The notes under the pieces are model-generated. The model did no database searches. It was not told where the DNA came from and worked only from the letters and a program-made list of their open reading frames with translations. The translations under genes were made by a program, and so were the position numbers. From Pseudofrankia nepalensis (GTDB taxonomy: Bacteria > Actinomycetota > Actinomycetes > Frankiales > Frankiaceae), in assembly GCF_016786305.1 (NCBI RefSeq), contig NZ_JADWYV010000019.1: a stretch of DNA of 64,000 nt. One strand, given 5' to 3'. Every line of letters starts with the position of its first letter. Position 1 is the stretch's first letter. Below are positions 1 through 8,608 of this stretch, piece after piece.

Positions 1-131
1 ACCAGACCGACAGCCACGACGCCCGGCAGCCCGCCGGCGCGTAACAACTCAGCCTCCACCAAACCCGGCGCTTGACAGTCCTTCTTCACCGTCCACACCA
101 CCTGGTCGCCGCCGGCCGCGACGGCGGTCAC
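1..131 (-). CDS. partial unknown gene running off the left edge
   Basis: Reading leftward from a GTG at 131 there is an open frame to the edge of the window, beginning MTAVAAGGDQVVWTVKKDC. Codon third positions are mostly G or C, as in real genes here. It lies downstream of the metallopeptidase gene at 155 on the same strand, with a gap of about 23 bases, so it could be the next gene of that operon. Only about 43 residues are visible and no family is recognisable. The ribosome site ahead of the GTG is weak, so the start is a guess. Confidence 0.4.
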   Translation of the reverse strand, partial: MTAVAAGGDQVVWTVKKDCQAPGLVEAELLRAGGLPGVVAVGL

Positions 132-154
132 ATTGTCTTCTGGTGGATGGTCTT

Positions 155-2125
155 CTAACGGATGCGGAAGACCGGGCCGCGGGGGGTGAAGGGCAGGTTG
201 GCGCCGGTGGGGATGAGGTAGGCGTGGGAGCGGCGGAGGCGTAGGACGTCGCACACGCCGTCGGTGATGACGAGGACGGGTGCGTCGGCGGGGAAGTCGG
301 CGGCGCGGTCGAGGGCGCCCAGGCCGGGTTGGAGCCGGGTGCCGCCGCGGCCGCGGATCCTGACGCGGCCGGCGATGTCGGTGGGGGCGAGGTAGCCGGC
401 GTCGTAGGCGGCGGCGTCGCAGAAGACGACGCGGGCGGCGGGGACGTCGCGGGCGGTGGCGTAGGAGGCGATCGCGCCCAGCGCCTTGCCGAGCAGTTCG
501 GCGTTCATCGATCCGGAGGTGTCGAGGACGACGCCGAAGGTGCGGCGGACGACGGTCTCGTCGGCGTGCCGGTAGCCGGGGCGGGGGATGTCGGGGGTCG
601 CGGCCTGGCGGCGCGAGGGGCGGGCGTAGGAGCGGGTCGCCTCGAGAGCGGGGAAGTGTTCGTCGAACCAGCGGGCGAGTGCCACGTCCCAGGGGATGGG
701 CGGGTGTGCCAGCGCGCGGATCTCGGCGACCAGGCCGGTGGGTAGCAGTCCCCGGCCGGCGGACAGGTGGGCCGCGAGGCCGGAGGTCAGGGAGCGGCGC
801 AGCAGCTCGTCGAGGTCGACGGCCCGGTCGGCCGGGGCGGGCCGGCCCGGCGCGGGGCCGACCATGTCTCCGCCGACGTCCTGGCCGATGCGATGCCCGC
901 CGCTTCCGGCCGCGGCCGGGTGAACCGTCCGGCGCTGGCTGGCCGTGCGCCGGCCGGGGGCGGCGTGGGTGGTGGTGGCGTTGGTGGTGATGCCGCTGGC
1001 GGTGCGGCGCGCGTGGCCGCGCAGGGTGGTGAGTTTGCGGTAGCGGCGGGCTTCGACGGCGATCCGGTCGTAGACCGTCTCGGCGCTCAGGCCGGCGAGT
1101 TTCGGGTCGTGCAGCGTGCCGTCGGGGAGTTCGCCGACGGCCATCTCGACGAGCCAGCCGTTGATGACGAAGTCGCAGGCGAGATTCCACAGGTAGGGGT
1201 CCCGGCCGCCGGCGCGGGCTGGGTGCGCGAGCGCGGCGTGCAGCGCCTCGTGGGCGAGGACGAATCGCCATTCGGCGCCGGTCAGCTGCGCGAGTGGGTT
1301 GACGTAGACCTCGCCGGCCTCGACGGAGACCGCGGCGATCGCGATATCCCAGCCGTGGGCGAGTTCGGCGTCGGCGACCAGGGTGAGGGTGCAGAACACG
1401 GCACCGAGCAGCGGGTACGACGAGATGAACCAGCGGCGGGCGGCCTCCCAGGGGTGCATCGCGGCTGTGTCGGTGTCGAGGCTGGCGCGCCGCCCGCCGG
1501 CGACGTCGATCGCCGCGCCGACCGCCGCGGTGAGGCCGGCGGCGAACCGGGCGGTGAAGTCGGTCGGGGTGTGCCAGGCCGGGCCGGGTGGCGCGGCGCG
1601 CAGATCGGGCAGGTGCGCGGCGACGCCTTCGCCGCGCCACTGGTCAGGAACACCGGAGCGGCGCCATTGCCGGGCGAGGGACGCCTCGTCGGCCGGCGGG
1701 TAGTCACCGGCGGCGGGACCGGCCAGCGGGCCGGCCGGGCGGCGGCCGAGGCGCAGCGTGGTCAGGAACCGGTTGACCGCGACGTCGCAGGCGGCCAGAT
1801 GCGCCACGTCCAGCGTGTCGCCTCCGGTGACGGCCGGGTCGGTGTGGGCGAAGCCGAGGTGCAGCAGCAGGTGGGCGAACACCCACGTCCACTCGTCCGG
1901 GTCGGCGAGCCGGGTCGGATGGGCGTGGATCTGCCCGTTCGACCAGACGACCGCCCAGCCGTCCGCCGGCACCAGCCCAACATCGGCGCGGTTGGGGGAC
2001 GAGACGGCGAGCGGCCGGAACAGCGGGTGCCGGTCGAGACGGTGCCATCCTTCGGCGACGGCGGCCGCGGCCAGCCGGCCCCGGCTGGTCGCCGCCCCGC
2101 CGCGCCGGCCCGTGCTCCGGGCCAT
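155..2125 (-). CDS. VWA-like / putative metallopeptidase protein (DUF2201 type), MoxR partner
   Basis: 656 residues. The middle of the protein carries a zinc-protease-like helix HEALHAALAH (about residue 295), and a first, weaker copy of the fold seems to occupy residues 30-120. The C-terminal part (from about 525) is a von Willebrand A-like domain with the metal-site motif DTSGSMN. This is the architecture of the DUF2201 putative metallopeptidase family. These proteins are usually encoded beside MoxR-type AAA ATPases and are thought to act with them as a chaperone-like pair that remodels or inserts cofactors into targets; the target here is unknown. The start overlaps the MoxR stop by one base (TGATG), which points to coupled translation. 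An Ala/Thr/Arg-rich linker (about 360-440) separates the domains and may be disordered. Confidence 0.85.
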   Translation of the reverse strand: MARSTGRRGGAATSRGRLAAAAVAEGWHRLDRHPLFRPLAVSSPNRADVGLVPADGWAVVWSNGQIHAHPTRLADPDEWTWVFAHLLLHLGFAHTDPAVTGGDTLDVAHLAACDVAVNRFLTTLRLGRRPAGPLAGPAAGDYPPADEASLARQWRRSGVPDQWRGEGVAAHLPDLRAAPPGPAWHTPTDFTARFAAGLTAAVGAAIDVAGGRRASLDTDTAAMHPWEAARRWFISSYPLLGAVFCTLTLVADAELAHGWDIAIAAVSVEAGEVYVNPLAQLTGAEWRFVLAHEALHAALAHPARAGGRDPYLWNLACDFVINGWLVEMAVGELPDGTLHDPKLAGLSAETVYDRIAVEARRYRKLTTLRGHARRTASGITTNATTTHAAPGRRTASQRRTVHPAAAGSGGHRIGQDVGGDMVGPAPGRPAPADRAVDLDELLRRSLTSGLAAHLSAGRGLLPTGLVAEIRALAHPPIPWDVALARWFDEHFPALEATRSYARPSRRQAATPDIPRPGYRHADETVVRRTFGVVLDTSGSMNAELLGKALGAIASYATARDVPAARVVFCDAAAYDAGYLAPTDIAGRVRIRGRGGTRLQPGLGALDRAADFPADAPVLVITDGVCDVLRLRRSHAYLIPTGANLPFTPRGPVFRIR

Positions 2126-3204
2126 CAGGATGCCCGGGCCGCGACGAGGCGTGGCAGGTCGCGGACCGTCTCGGTGAGAAACCAGCTGGGCAGGACCGGA
2201 TTGCCGTCGTCGTCGCCGGCGAGCACGAGCTGCGCGATCTCGGCGGAGATCTCGGCCAGTTCGACGAGCAGCGCCTTGGCCCGCACCGCGAGACGCACCG
2301 CGGTCGGCGGGGCGCCGACACGGCTGGCGGGCAGCTCCTTGACGAGGCGGGCACGCAGGCTCATCGCGAGGAAATGCAGCAGGTCGCCGTCACCGGGGCC
2401 CGCCGGCCAGCGCAGGTCGCCGGCGAGGATCGCGTCCAGGTCGTAGGCGTGTTCCCGGATCCGGACGAACGCCTGGAAGCTTGCCGCGTGCTCGGCCGAG
2501 ACGCAGCCGTGGGCGAGCATGCCGACCTGCTCGTAGCTGATCCGCGGCCCCCAGGCATGCAACACGTCGGACAGGGCGTGCCACGAGCGTGGGGTCGAGA
2601 ACGGCTGCTCGGTCTTCGGAGGCGCCACCCACAGGTGGTCCGGCCGGTTGCGGACGTAGTCGACGACGTGCGGGTGGATGCCGGCGCCGGCGGCCCAGCG
2701 CAGCCAGTCCGACGCGGAGGCGCGCAGATGGACGTGCACGAACCGGTTCGCCAGCGCCGAGCTCATCGGGTGCACGATCGCCTGGTCGGCCGCCCGGTTC
2801 CCCGCGGCGATGACCACCGACCCGGCGGGCAGTTCGTAGCCGCCGAGCCGGCGGTTGAGAACCAGGGAGTAGAACGCCTTCTGGACCTCGGTGCTCGACC
2901 CGTTGAGCTCGTCGAGGAACAGCACATAGGCGCTGTCACGGGCGATCATCTCCGGCGGGGCGAACCGTGACCGGTCCGTTCCGTCCGGGCCGGTCACGAT
3001 CCGCGGCACGCCAATCAGGTCCTCCGGCGCGAGCTGGGTACCCAGCAGGGTCACACAGTCCATCCCGACCGCGGCGGCGAACTCCTCCACCAGGCTCGAC
3101 TTCCCGATTCCCGGCGCGCCCCAGACATGCACCGGCCGCACCGTCGCCACCCGCAGCAACACCTCCGGCAACTGCGCCGGCGTGATCGTGACAACGGGCT
3201 GCAA
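2125..3204 (-). CDS. MoxR-family AAA+ ATPase
   Basis: About 359 residues. The Walker A motif GAPGIGKSS comes close to the N-terminus, followed by a Walker B region ending LFLDELN and a sensor-1 AAGNR, which fits a MoxR-type AAA+ ATPase. The partner is the VWA/metallopeptidase encoded immediately downstream, and the pair is expected to form a cytoplasmic ATP-driven remodelling complex. The frame is open further upstream, with an ATG at 3225. I prefer the TTG at 3204, because a strong GGAGG ribosome site (3211-3215) sits 6 bases ahead of it and lies inside the coding sequence of the longer version. The protein then begins just before TPAQLPEVLLRV, as MoxR homologues usually do. Confidence 0.85.
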   Translation of the reverse strand: MQPVVTITPAQLPEVLLRVATVRPVHVWGAPGIGKSSLVEEFAAAVGMDCVTLLGTQLAPEDLIGVPRIVTGPDGTDRSRFAPPEMIARDSAYVLFLDELNGSSTEVQKAFYSLVLNRRLGGYELPAGSVVIAAGNRAADQAIVHPMSSALANRFVHVHLRASASDWLRWAAGAGIHPHVVDYVRNRPDHLWVAPPKTEQPFSTPRSWHALSDVLHAWGPRISYEQVGMLAHGCVSAEHAASFQAFVRIREHAYDLDAILAGDLRWPAGPGDGDLLHFLAMSLRARLVKELPASRVGAPPTAVRLAVRAKALLVELAEISAEIAQLVLAGDDDGNPVLPSWFLTETVRDLPRLVAARAS

Positions 3205-3583
3205 ACCAAACCTCCAAAAGGGCATGCGGCAGGAACGGGAAGGGCATTCACGAACGCGCCGGACTGACTGCCGGCGGTTCGGCCTCACCGGCCAATCGCG
3301 ACGATATCGATCCAGGCCGATCAGATCACCCGGTTTTTCACGGCCGAGGCTGACCGTGCGCCCGGCCGCCGGGCGTCAGGGCGCCCAGGTCACCGCTCCG
3401 GGACGGTCTCGGGCGGACTGGCTGCCTCGCCGATACGGCGTCCAGCCGCGCATCGCGACCGCGCGGACACCTGAAGTGCGGCGCGGCACCAGGCTTCACC
3501 TACACGGCCGACGTGGCATGGATCCGACCGCACGCTGCCGAAATCGTGGCCAAAGTAGGCTGGCCCGCGAAGGAGGTGTTCTG
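3205..3583. other. intergenic region between divergent moxR-like and small gene
   Basis: About 380 bases between divergent genes, which must hold the promoters of both. It is somewhat less GC-rich around 3300-3345, where there is a CGATATCG palindrome at 3300-3307 and a run of T. I see no convincing additional gene. Confidence 0.4.
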
Positions 3584-3889
3584 GTGAAATTGGTGCGCCT
3601 GGCTGCTGGAGGCGCCGACAGGGTGCTCGCGGTTGTTCGTCTCGCGAGCGGGGAAGTGGTCGATGTCGTGTTCACCGTGACTAGCGCTTTTCTTTCCGGG
3701 TCGGACCCGAAACTCATCTCCGTGGCGAACCCGGAACCGTATGTCTTCGGCCGCGAGTCGATGTCCGCGCACGACGTCCATGTGATCGTCGCCGCCGTCC
3801 TGGCATTTGCCCACGTCGCGGCGGAGCCGGGTGTCGATACCCAGGGGGAGCGGGAGGAGAGCGGGCCCGACGCGGTGGGTGACCGATGA
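3584..3889 (+). CDS. small protein of unknown function
   Basis: 101 residues starting at GTG 3584, with an excellent AAGGAGG ribosome site at 3570-3576 and a 7-base spacer; the reading frame stays open upstream, but this signal decides the start. The protein begins MKLVRLAAGG. A beta-rich first half (VLAVVRLASGEVVDVVFTV) is followed by a hydrophobic helix (VHVIVAAVLAFAHVA) and an acidic, probably disordered tail. I do not recognise a family. No signal peptide is visible, and the single hydrophobic stretch looks like a buried helix rather than a clear membrane anchor. Confidence 0.6.
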   Translation: MKLVRLAAGGADRVLAVVRLASGEVVDVVFTVTSAFLSGSDPKLISVANPEPYVFGRESMSAHDVHVIVAAVLAFAHVAAEPGVDTQGEREESGPDAVGDR

Positions 3890-4250
3890 CGGGCCAGGCT
3901 GACTGTGGTGCCGGCGCCCTGATGAGCACGCCACGGGACGTCCTCGGCTTGCTGCCTGCCGCGGATCGTCCGCGCGGAAAATATTCGAGGCGGATATCTG
4001 TCTCCACGGCGCGGAGCATCGCTCGACGTGACCTTGCCTGGCGAGCTGGGCGCCCGTCAGCCGGGCTCGGCGCCGCCCGCGTCGGCGTCGACTCCCGACG
4101 CCGGGGTACGGACAGGTATGTCCGGCGGCCCGCGGCGGGACGGAGGGCGAGGACCTGACGTCACCCGCTGGACGGCGGCGGGGCTACGAGGCTGCGCGGA
4201 CACCGTGCGGCATGCGCGGGCTCATCGACGTCCCAGGAGTTGATCAGCGT
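3890..4250. other. gap ahead of gnd, no confident gene
   Basis: About 360 bases. A 90-codon frame opens with an ATG that overlaps the stop of the preceding small gene (3886-4158), but it is rich in Arg/Ala/Gly, has poorer third-position GC than neighbouring genes and resembles no family, so I do not call it. The AGGAG site for gnd lies at 4235-4239. Confidence 0.3.
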
Positions 4251-5693
4251 ATGGACGGCATCGCGGAAGTCGGGGTCACCGGTCTCGCGGTCATGGGCAG
4301 CAACCTGGCCCGTAACCTCGCCCGACACGGCCATCGGGTGGCGGTCCATAACCGGACTGCCGTACGTACCCGCGCGCTCGTCGACCAGTTCGGCGGCGAG
4401 GGGACGTTCCTGCCCGCCGAGTCGCCAGGTGACCTGGTCCGTTCCCTGGAACGCCCCCGCCGGCTGATCGTCATGGTCAAGGCCGGCGCCGCGACCGATG
4501 CCGTGATCGACGAGTTCGCCCCGCTTCTCGAGCCCGGCGACATGCTCGTCGACGGGGGCAACGCGCACTTCCTCGACACCCGTCGCCGGGAGGCGGCCCT
4601 GCGGGCGCGCGGCCTGCACTTCGTGGGCACCGGGATCTCCGGCGGCGAGGAAGGCGCGCTGCACGGGCCGAGCATCATGCCGGGCGGCTCGGATGAGTCG
4701 TACCAGGCGCTCGGCCCGCTGCTGGAAGACATCGCGGCCAAAGCCCCGGACGGCAGCCCGTGCTGCGCGCACCTCGGCCCCGACGGCGCCGGGCATTTCG
4801 TCAAGATGGTGCACAACGGCATCGAGTACGCGGACATGCAGCTCATCGCCGAGTCGTACGACCTGCTGCGGCACGTCGCGGGCCTTGAGCCGGCCGAGAT
4901 CGCCGAGACCTTCCGCGCGTGGAACACCGGCCGGCTTGACTCCTACCTGATCGAGATCACCGCCGAGGTGCTGGCGCATACCGACGCGGCGACCGGCCGA
5001 CCGTTCGTCGACGTCGTCGCCGACCAGGCCGAGCAGAAGGGCACCGGGCGCTGGACCGTGCAGACCGCGCTCGATCTCGGTGTACCGGTCTCGGGAATCG
5101 CGGAAGCCGTCTTGGCCCGCTCGATGTCGGGGCACCTGGACCTTCGCGCCGCGGCCCACGGTCTGGCCCGGCGCAAGCGGGCCACCCCGAGCCGGCAGAG
5201 CACGAGCGGGTTCGCCGACCAGGTCGAGCAGGCGCTCTACGCATCCAAGATCGTCGCCTACGCGCAAGGATGGAACATGCTCCAGGCGGGCGGCGCGGCC
5301 TACGACTGGAACATCGAACTCGGCACCGTCGCGGCGATCTGGCGCGGCGGGTGCATCATCCGCGCGGCTTTCCTCGACCGCATCCGGTCCGCCTACGAGC
5401 GCGACCCCGACCTGCCCATGCTCCTCACCGACCCGTCGTTCGCCGAGGAGCTCGACGGCGCACAGGACGACTGGCGGGCGGTCATCACGGAGGCCGTCGG
5501 TGCCGGCGTCCCCGTCCCGGGCTTCTCCGCGGCGCTCGCCTACCTGGACGGCCTGCGCGCCGACCGACTGCCCGCGGCACTGATCCAGGCGCAACGGGAC
5601 TTCTTCGGCGCCCACACCTATCGGCGAACCGACCGCGACGGCGTATTTCACACGCTGTGGGCCGGGGACCGCTCACAGATCAACGCCAACTGA
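4251..5693 (+). CDS. gnd: 6-phosphogluconate dehydrogenase, decarboxylating
   Basis: 480 residues, the normal length for the long-chain enzyme. It oxidises and decarboxylates 6-phosphogluconate to ribulose 5-phosphate with NADP in the pentose phosphate pathway. The Rossmann motif GLAVMGSNLARN is at the N-terminus, followed by the substrate loop SGGEEGALHGPSIMPGGS, the catalytic FVKMVHNGIEYADMQ segment, the helical-domain signature QKGTGRWT and a C-terminal tail FFGAHTYRRTDRDG, all typical of the family. I start at ATG 4251 because it is followed directly by the conserved N-terminus; the frame is open to 4212. The ribosome site AGGAG is 11 bases upstream. It stands alone, away from other sugar-phosphate genes. 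Confidence 0.95.
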   Translation: MDGIAEVGVTGLAVMGSNLARNLARHGHRVAVHNRTAVRTRALVDQFGGEGTFLPAESPGDLVRSLERPRRLIVMVKAGAATDAVIDEFAPLLEPGDMLVDGGNAHFLDTRRREAALRARGLHFVGTGISGGEEGALHGPSIMPGGSDESYQALGPLLEDIAAKAPDGSPCCAHLGPDGAGHFVKMVHNGIEYADMQLIAESYDLLRHVAGLEPAEIAETFRAWNTGRLDSYLIEITAEVLAHTDAATGRPFVDVVADQAEQKGTGRWTVQTALDLGVPVSGIAEAVLARSMSGHLDLRAAAHGLARRKRATPSRQSTSGFADQVEQALYASKIVAYAQGWNMLQAGGAAYDWNIELGTVAAIWRGGCIIRAAFLDRIRSAYERDPDLPMLLTDPSFAEELDGAQDDWRAVITEAVGAGVPVPGFSAALAYLDGLRADRLPAALIQAQRDFFGAHTYRRTDRDGVFHTLWAGDRSQINAN

Positions 5694-5909
5694 CGGCCCG
5701 ACCGCCCGGCCCTCATCGTGGCGCCGGCTCGGCGCGCGTCGCCAGGTTCGGCGACGACGTCGGCCACCCGAGCCGTTCGGCATGTCCCGCCGAATCTCGA
5801 CCGGATTCTCCGGCAGTCGCTTCGCGGGGCCCGACGGCCAGCGACCTTTGTCGCCGGCCCGCCCCCCAGCCCCGCCCTGACCACCCGCGGCGTCGCGAAC
5901 TGGAGATCG

Positions 5910-6509
5910 TCAGGAGAGGCCGGGAACGAGGAACTCCTCGACGAAGCGGCGGACCGATGAGGGGTCGTCGGCGTCGACCGCGTCGCCCGGCGTCGTCACC
6001 AGGGATATGACCACGCGGATGACCCATTCGGCCGCGCGCGCGATGTCGAGGTCGGCGCGTACCTCGCCGCGTTCGCGCGCCGCTTCGAGGTAGGGGTGCC
6101 AGAACACGGCCATGCCGGGAACGGCCTGACGCAGCCCGGCTCCCAGGACCGCGGCGCATGCATCTGGTTCGCTGACCCTGAGCCGCAGGACCAGCGCGTC
6201 GGGTTCCTGCCGCCGCGAGTAGCGGACCGCCTCGGCGACCTGGGCGGCCAGTCCTTCCTTCGCGGAGACGAGCGCGCGGGCACCGGCCCAGAACTGTTCG
6301 TCCTGCCGGATCAGGGCCGCGCCGAGCAGCGAGGCCTTGTCGGGGTAGTGGCGGTAGAGCCAGGCCCGTGACAGTCCGGCCTCGTCGGCCACCCGCACCA
6401 TCGTCGTACGCCGGATCCCGACATCCCGCAGGCACCGGACCGCGGCGTCCAGGAAGAGGGTCCGCACCGAGGCCGGCGGGTCCGAGGCCGACGAGGCGGC
6501 GCTGATCAT
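5910..6509 (-). CDS. TetR-family transcriptional regulator
   Basis: 199 residues. The N-terminal helix-turn-helix is typical of TetR proteins (RRTTMVRVADEAGLSRAWLY, then RHYPDKASLLGAAL), followed by an all-helical ligand domain that I cannot assign to a ligand. The ATG at 6509 overlaps the stop of the upstream monooxygenase gene by 4 bases (ATGA), so the two are probably co-translated. It most likely represses that operon and itself through the dyad at 8442-8476. A substrate or product of the monooxygenase is a sensible inducer, but this is inference. The longer frame upstream of 6509 lies inside the monooxygenase gene and is rejected. Confidence 0.85.
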   Translation of the reverse strand: MISAASSASDPPASVRTLFLDAAVRCLRDVGIRRTTMVRVADEAGLSRAWLYRHYPDKASLLGAALIRQDEQFWAGARALVSAKEGLAAQVAEAVRYSRRQEPDALVLRLRVSEPDACAAVLGAGLRQAVPGMAVFWHPYLEAARERGEVRADLDIARAAEWVIRVVISLVTTPGDAVDADDPSSVRRFVEEFLVPGLS

Positions 6510-8434
6510 CGGATCACGAAGTCCTTGAGGTCGGGCGCGGCCGTCCAGGCCCAGTAGTCGACGACCCGCCAGGGGCTGACGCCGTGGATCTCGCCCTGGG
6601 AGTTCTTGAAGTAGGAGTGCCTGATCGACGGCTGCGACCACACCAGTGTCGCGATCTCCCGCTGGGTGCGCTCGTGCCAGTCGTCATAGCGTTCCTGGCG
6701 CGGCTCCATCGACACCCGGCCGCCGCTGATGAGCTCGTCGAGGCACCGCGAGATGTACCGCATCTGGCACTCGGAATGGAAGATCAGGCTCGCGCCGTGC
6801 GCGAGGTGCGTGCCAGGCCCGTACATCAGGAACAGGTTCGGGAATCCCGGCACGGTGATGCCGAGGTAGGCCGCCGGTCGCTCGCCCCAGAGCTCGCGCA
6901 GGTCGAGCCCGTCGCGGCCGGTGATCCGCATGGGCGCGAGCACCTCGGTCATCTGGAAGCCGGTGGCGAACACGAGAACGTCGGCGGGATGGCGCCGCCC
7001 GTCGACGGTCACGACGGCGTCCGTCTCGATGTGGTCGATGCCCGTCCGGACGAGCTCGACGTTGTCGCGGCGCAGCGTGCGTAACCAGCTGCCGTCGTCC
7101 TGCAGCGTGCGCTTGCCGGTCGCCGGGTAGTCCGGCACGACCTTCGCGATCAGCTCCTCGTCGCCACCGCACTGGCTGACGATCACGTCGGTGAACATCT
7201 GCCGGACGAACTCGTTGCGCGCGCTGATCGCGACCTGCTGGTCGGGATAGGCGGGATCGACGCGCGCGCCCTCCAGCCCGGTGTCACAGCCCGGCCACAG
7301 GATCAGGAAGCGGTACCAACGGCCGTAGAACGGCAGGTGCCGCAGCGCCCAGCGGACACCGGGACCGACCTTGGCGTGGTAGTTCGGGTTGGAGAACATC
7401 CACTGCGCGGTGCGCTGGAAGACGGTGAGCCGCGAGACGTCGGGCGCGATCGCCGGCGCGATCTGGAAGCCGCTGGCCCCGGCACCGATCATCGCCACCC
7501 GGCGGCCGGCCAGGTCGACGCCATGATCCCACCGCGCGGAGTGGAACGCGGGGCCGGTGAAGTCCTCGCGGCCGGGGATGTCCGGCATCTTCGGCCGGTT
7601 GAGCTGACCGACCGCCGAGATGACCGCGCGGGCGGTCAGGATGCTCTCGGTGCCGTCGTCTTCCCGGCAGCGGACCGACCACGTGCCGTCCTCGTCGTTC
7701 CAGTCGGCTCCGAGCACCTCGGTCCGCCATCGGACGTGCGGGGCGATGCCGCGCGAGTTCAGGACGTCTTCGAAGTAGCGCTGCAGCTCCGGCTGCTGGG
7801 CGAAGAACTCGGTCCAGTGGTCGCTCGGCTCGAAGCTGTAGCAGTAGAAGTGGTTGCCGACGTCGACCCGCGCGCCCGGGTAGGAGTTCTCCCACCATGT
7901 TCCGCCGACGCCGGCGTTCTTCTCGACGATGGTGAACGGGATGCCGGCTTCCTTCAGCCGGATGCCCGCGAGCAGACCGGACTGGCCGCAGCCGATGACC
8001 ACGACGGGGAACCCGGCCCGGTCGGCCGGCGACGACCTCGGCGTGACCCGGCGGCCATCCGTGCCCGTCAGCTCCATCTCCTCGAGCAGCATCGGCACGT
8101 ATTCCGGCGAGACCTCGCCGCAGACCAGCCACTCCATCATCTCGTGGACCTCGTCGCCGGAAAGCGGCCTCGGGTCCGGGCACCCGGCGTCGCGGTAGGC
8201 CCGGACGACCTCGAGCGCGAGCGCGCGGACCTCGGCCTTGTCCGGCTCGGACATGAAGCCCTGGACCTCGTTGAGGAACAGGCCCGCCGGCCTCAGCCGG
8301 CCGCGGATCAGCCCAAGATCCCCGGTCATGTGGACCATCGACATCATGAGGGTCGGGATGCTCACGTCGAGCAGCGCCGCGGCGATCTCGTCGTCGGAGG
8401 TGGTGAAGACCTCGCCAGCGTGACGATTGCGCAT
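6506..8434 (-). CDS. FAD/NADPH flavin monooxygenase, Baeyer-Villiger type (4-hydroxyacetophenone monooxygenase-like)
   Basis: 642 residues. The first ~145 residues form a helical extension, as in 4-hydroxyacetophenone monooxygenase-like enzymes. The FAD Rossmann motif is VIGCGQSGLLAG, the NADPH motif MIGAGASGFQIA, and between them lies the Baeyer-Villiger signature FTGPAFHSARW; an ATGF motif closes the flavin site. Such enzymes insert oxygen next to a ketone to give an ester or lactone, often in aromatic ketone, terpenoid or steroid catabolism. It is divergent from a short-chain dehydrogenase that could make the ketone from an alcohol, and it is coupled to its own TetR regulator. The exact substrate cannot be read from sequence. 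Confidence 0.9.
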   Translation of the reverse strand: MRNRHAGEVFTTSDDEIAAALLDVSIPTLMMSMVHMTGDLGLIRGRLRPAGLFLNEVQGFMSEPDKAEVRALALEVVRAYRDAGCPDPRPLSGDEVHEMMEWLVCGEVSPEYVPMLLEEMELTGTDGRRVTPRSSPADRAGFPVVVIGCGQSGLLAGIRLKEAGIPFTIVEKNAGVGGTWWENSYPGARVDVGNHFYCYSFEPSDHWTEFFAQQPELQRYFEDVLNSRGIAPHVRWRTEVLGADWNDEDGTWSVRCREDDGTESILTARAVISAVGQLNRPKMPDIPGREDFTGPAFHSARWDHGVDLAGRRVAMIGAGASGFQIAPAIAPDVSRLTVFQRTAQWMFSNPNYHAKVGPGVRWALRHLPFYGRWYRFLILWPGCDTGLEGARVDPAYPDQQVAISARNEFVRQMFTDVIVSQCGGDEELIAKVVPDYPATGKRTLQDDGSWLRTLRRDNVELVRTGIDHIETDAVVTVDGRRHPADVLVFATGFQMTEVLAPMRITGRDGLDLRELWGERPAAYLGITVPGFPNLFLMYGPGTHLAHGASLIFHSECQMRYISRCLDELISGGRVSMEPRQERYDDWHERTQREIATLVWSQPSIRHSYFKNSQGEIHGVSPWRVVDYWAWTAAPDLKDFVIR

Positions 8435-8441
8435 AAGGTAT

Positions 8442-8476
8442 ACAGTAGTGCACAGTATTTACATTGTGTCTACTGT
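8442..8476. promoter_or_regulatory. dyad between divergent monooxygenase and SDR genes, candidate TetR operator
   Basis: Perfect inverted arms ACAGTAG (8442-8448) and CTACTGT (8470-8476) are separated by 21 bases that are unusually AT-rich for this genome and include TATTTACAT. The site sits 8 bases ahead of the monooxygenase start and ahead of the SDR gene, so one regulator could control both. The coupled TetR protein is the obvious candidate. Confidence 0.55.
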
Positions 8477-8497
8477 CGCCAGTGGCGAGGGGGGACC

Positions 8498-8608
8498 GTG
8501 CGCCAGGTCCTTGTGGAGGGCGCCGCGAAGGTCCGGGTGGTCGCGGCGCCTGATCCCGTCGGGTCGCGGCGCGCCGGCGACCGCGTCAAGGCGCTGATGC
8601 GGCCGTGA
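8498..8608 (+). pseudogene. 36-codon remnant of a zinc alcohol dehydrogenase, now a leader ORF
   Basis: A GTG at 8498 with a GAGGGGGG-like ribosome site opens a 36-residue frame. Its first part, MRQVLVEGAAKVRVVAAPDP, looks like the N-terminus of a zinc-dependent alcohol dehydrogenase. Its last residues, DRVKALMRP, look like the C-terminus of the same family. I read it as a dehydrogenase gene with a large in-frame internal deletion. Its TGA overlaps the GTG start of the SDR gene (GTGA), so it may still drive coupled translation of the SDR. Without a homology search the assignment is tentative. Confidence 0.4.

Noticed and set aside
767..2446. Long plus-strand frame opposite the metallopeptidase and MoxR genes
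   Set aside because: Composition is Gly/Ala/Val/Arg with no domain, while the minus strand encodes recognisable motifs. In GC-rich DNA such mirror frames are expected.
3886..4158. 90-codon plus-strand ORF overlapping the stop of the small gene at 3584
   Set aside because: Its ATGA overlap is attractive, but the composition is Arg/Ala-rich, third positions are less GC-rich and no family is recognised.
4161..5651. 496-residue frame antisense to gnd
   Set aside because: The plus strand carries complete 6-phosphogluconate dehydrogenase motifs.
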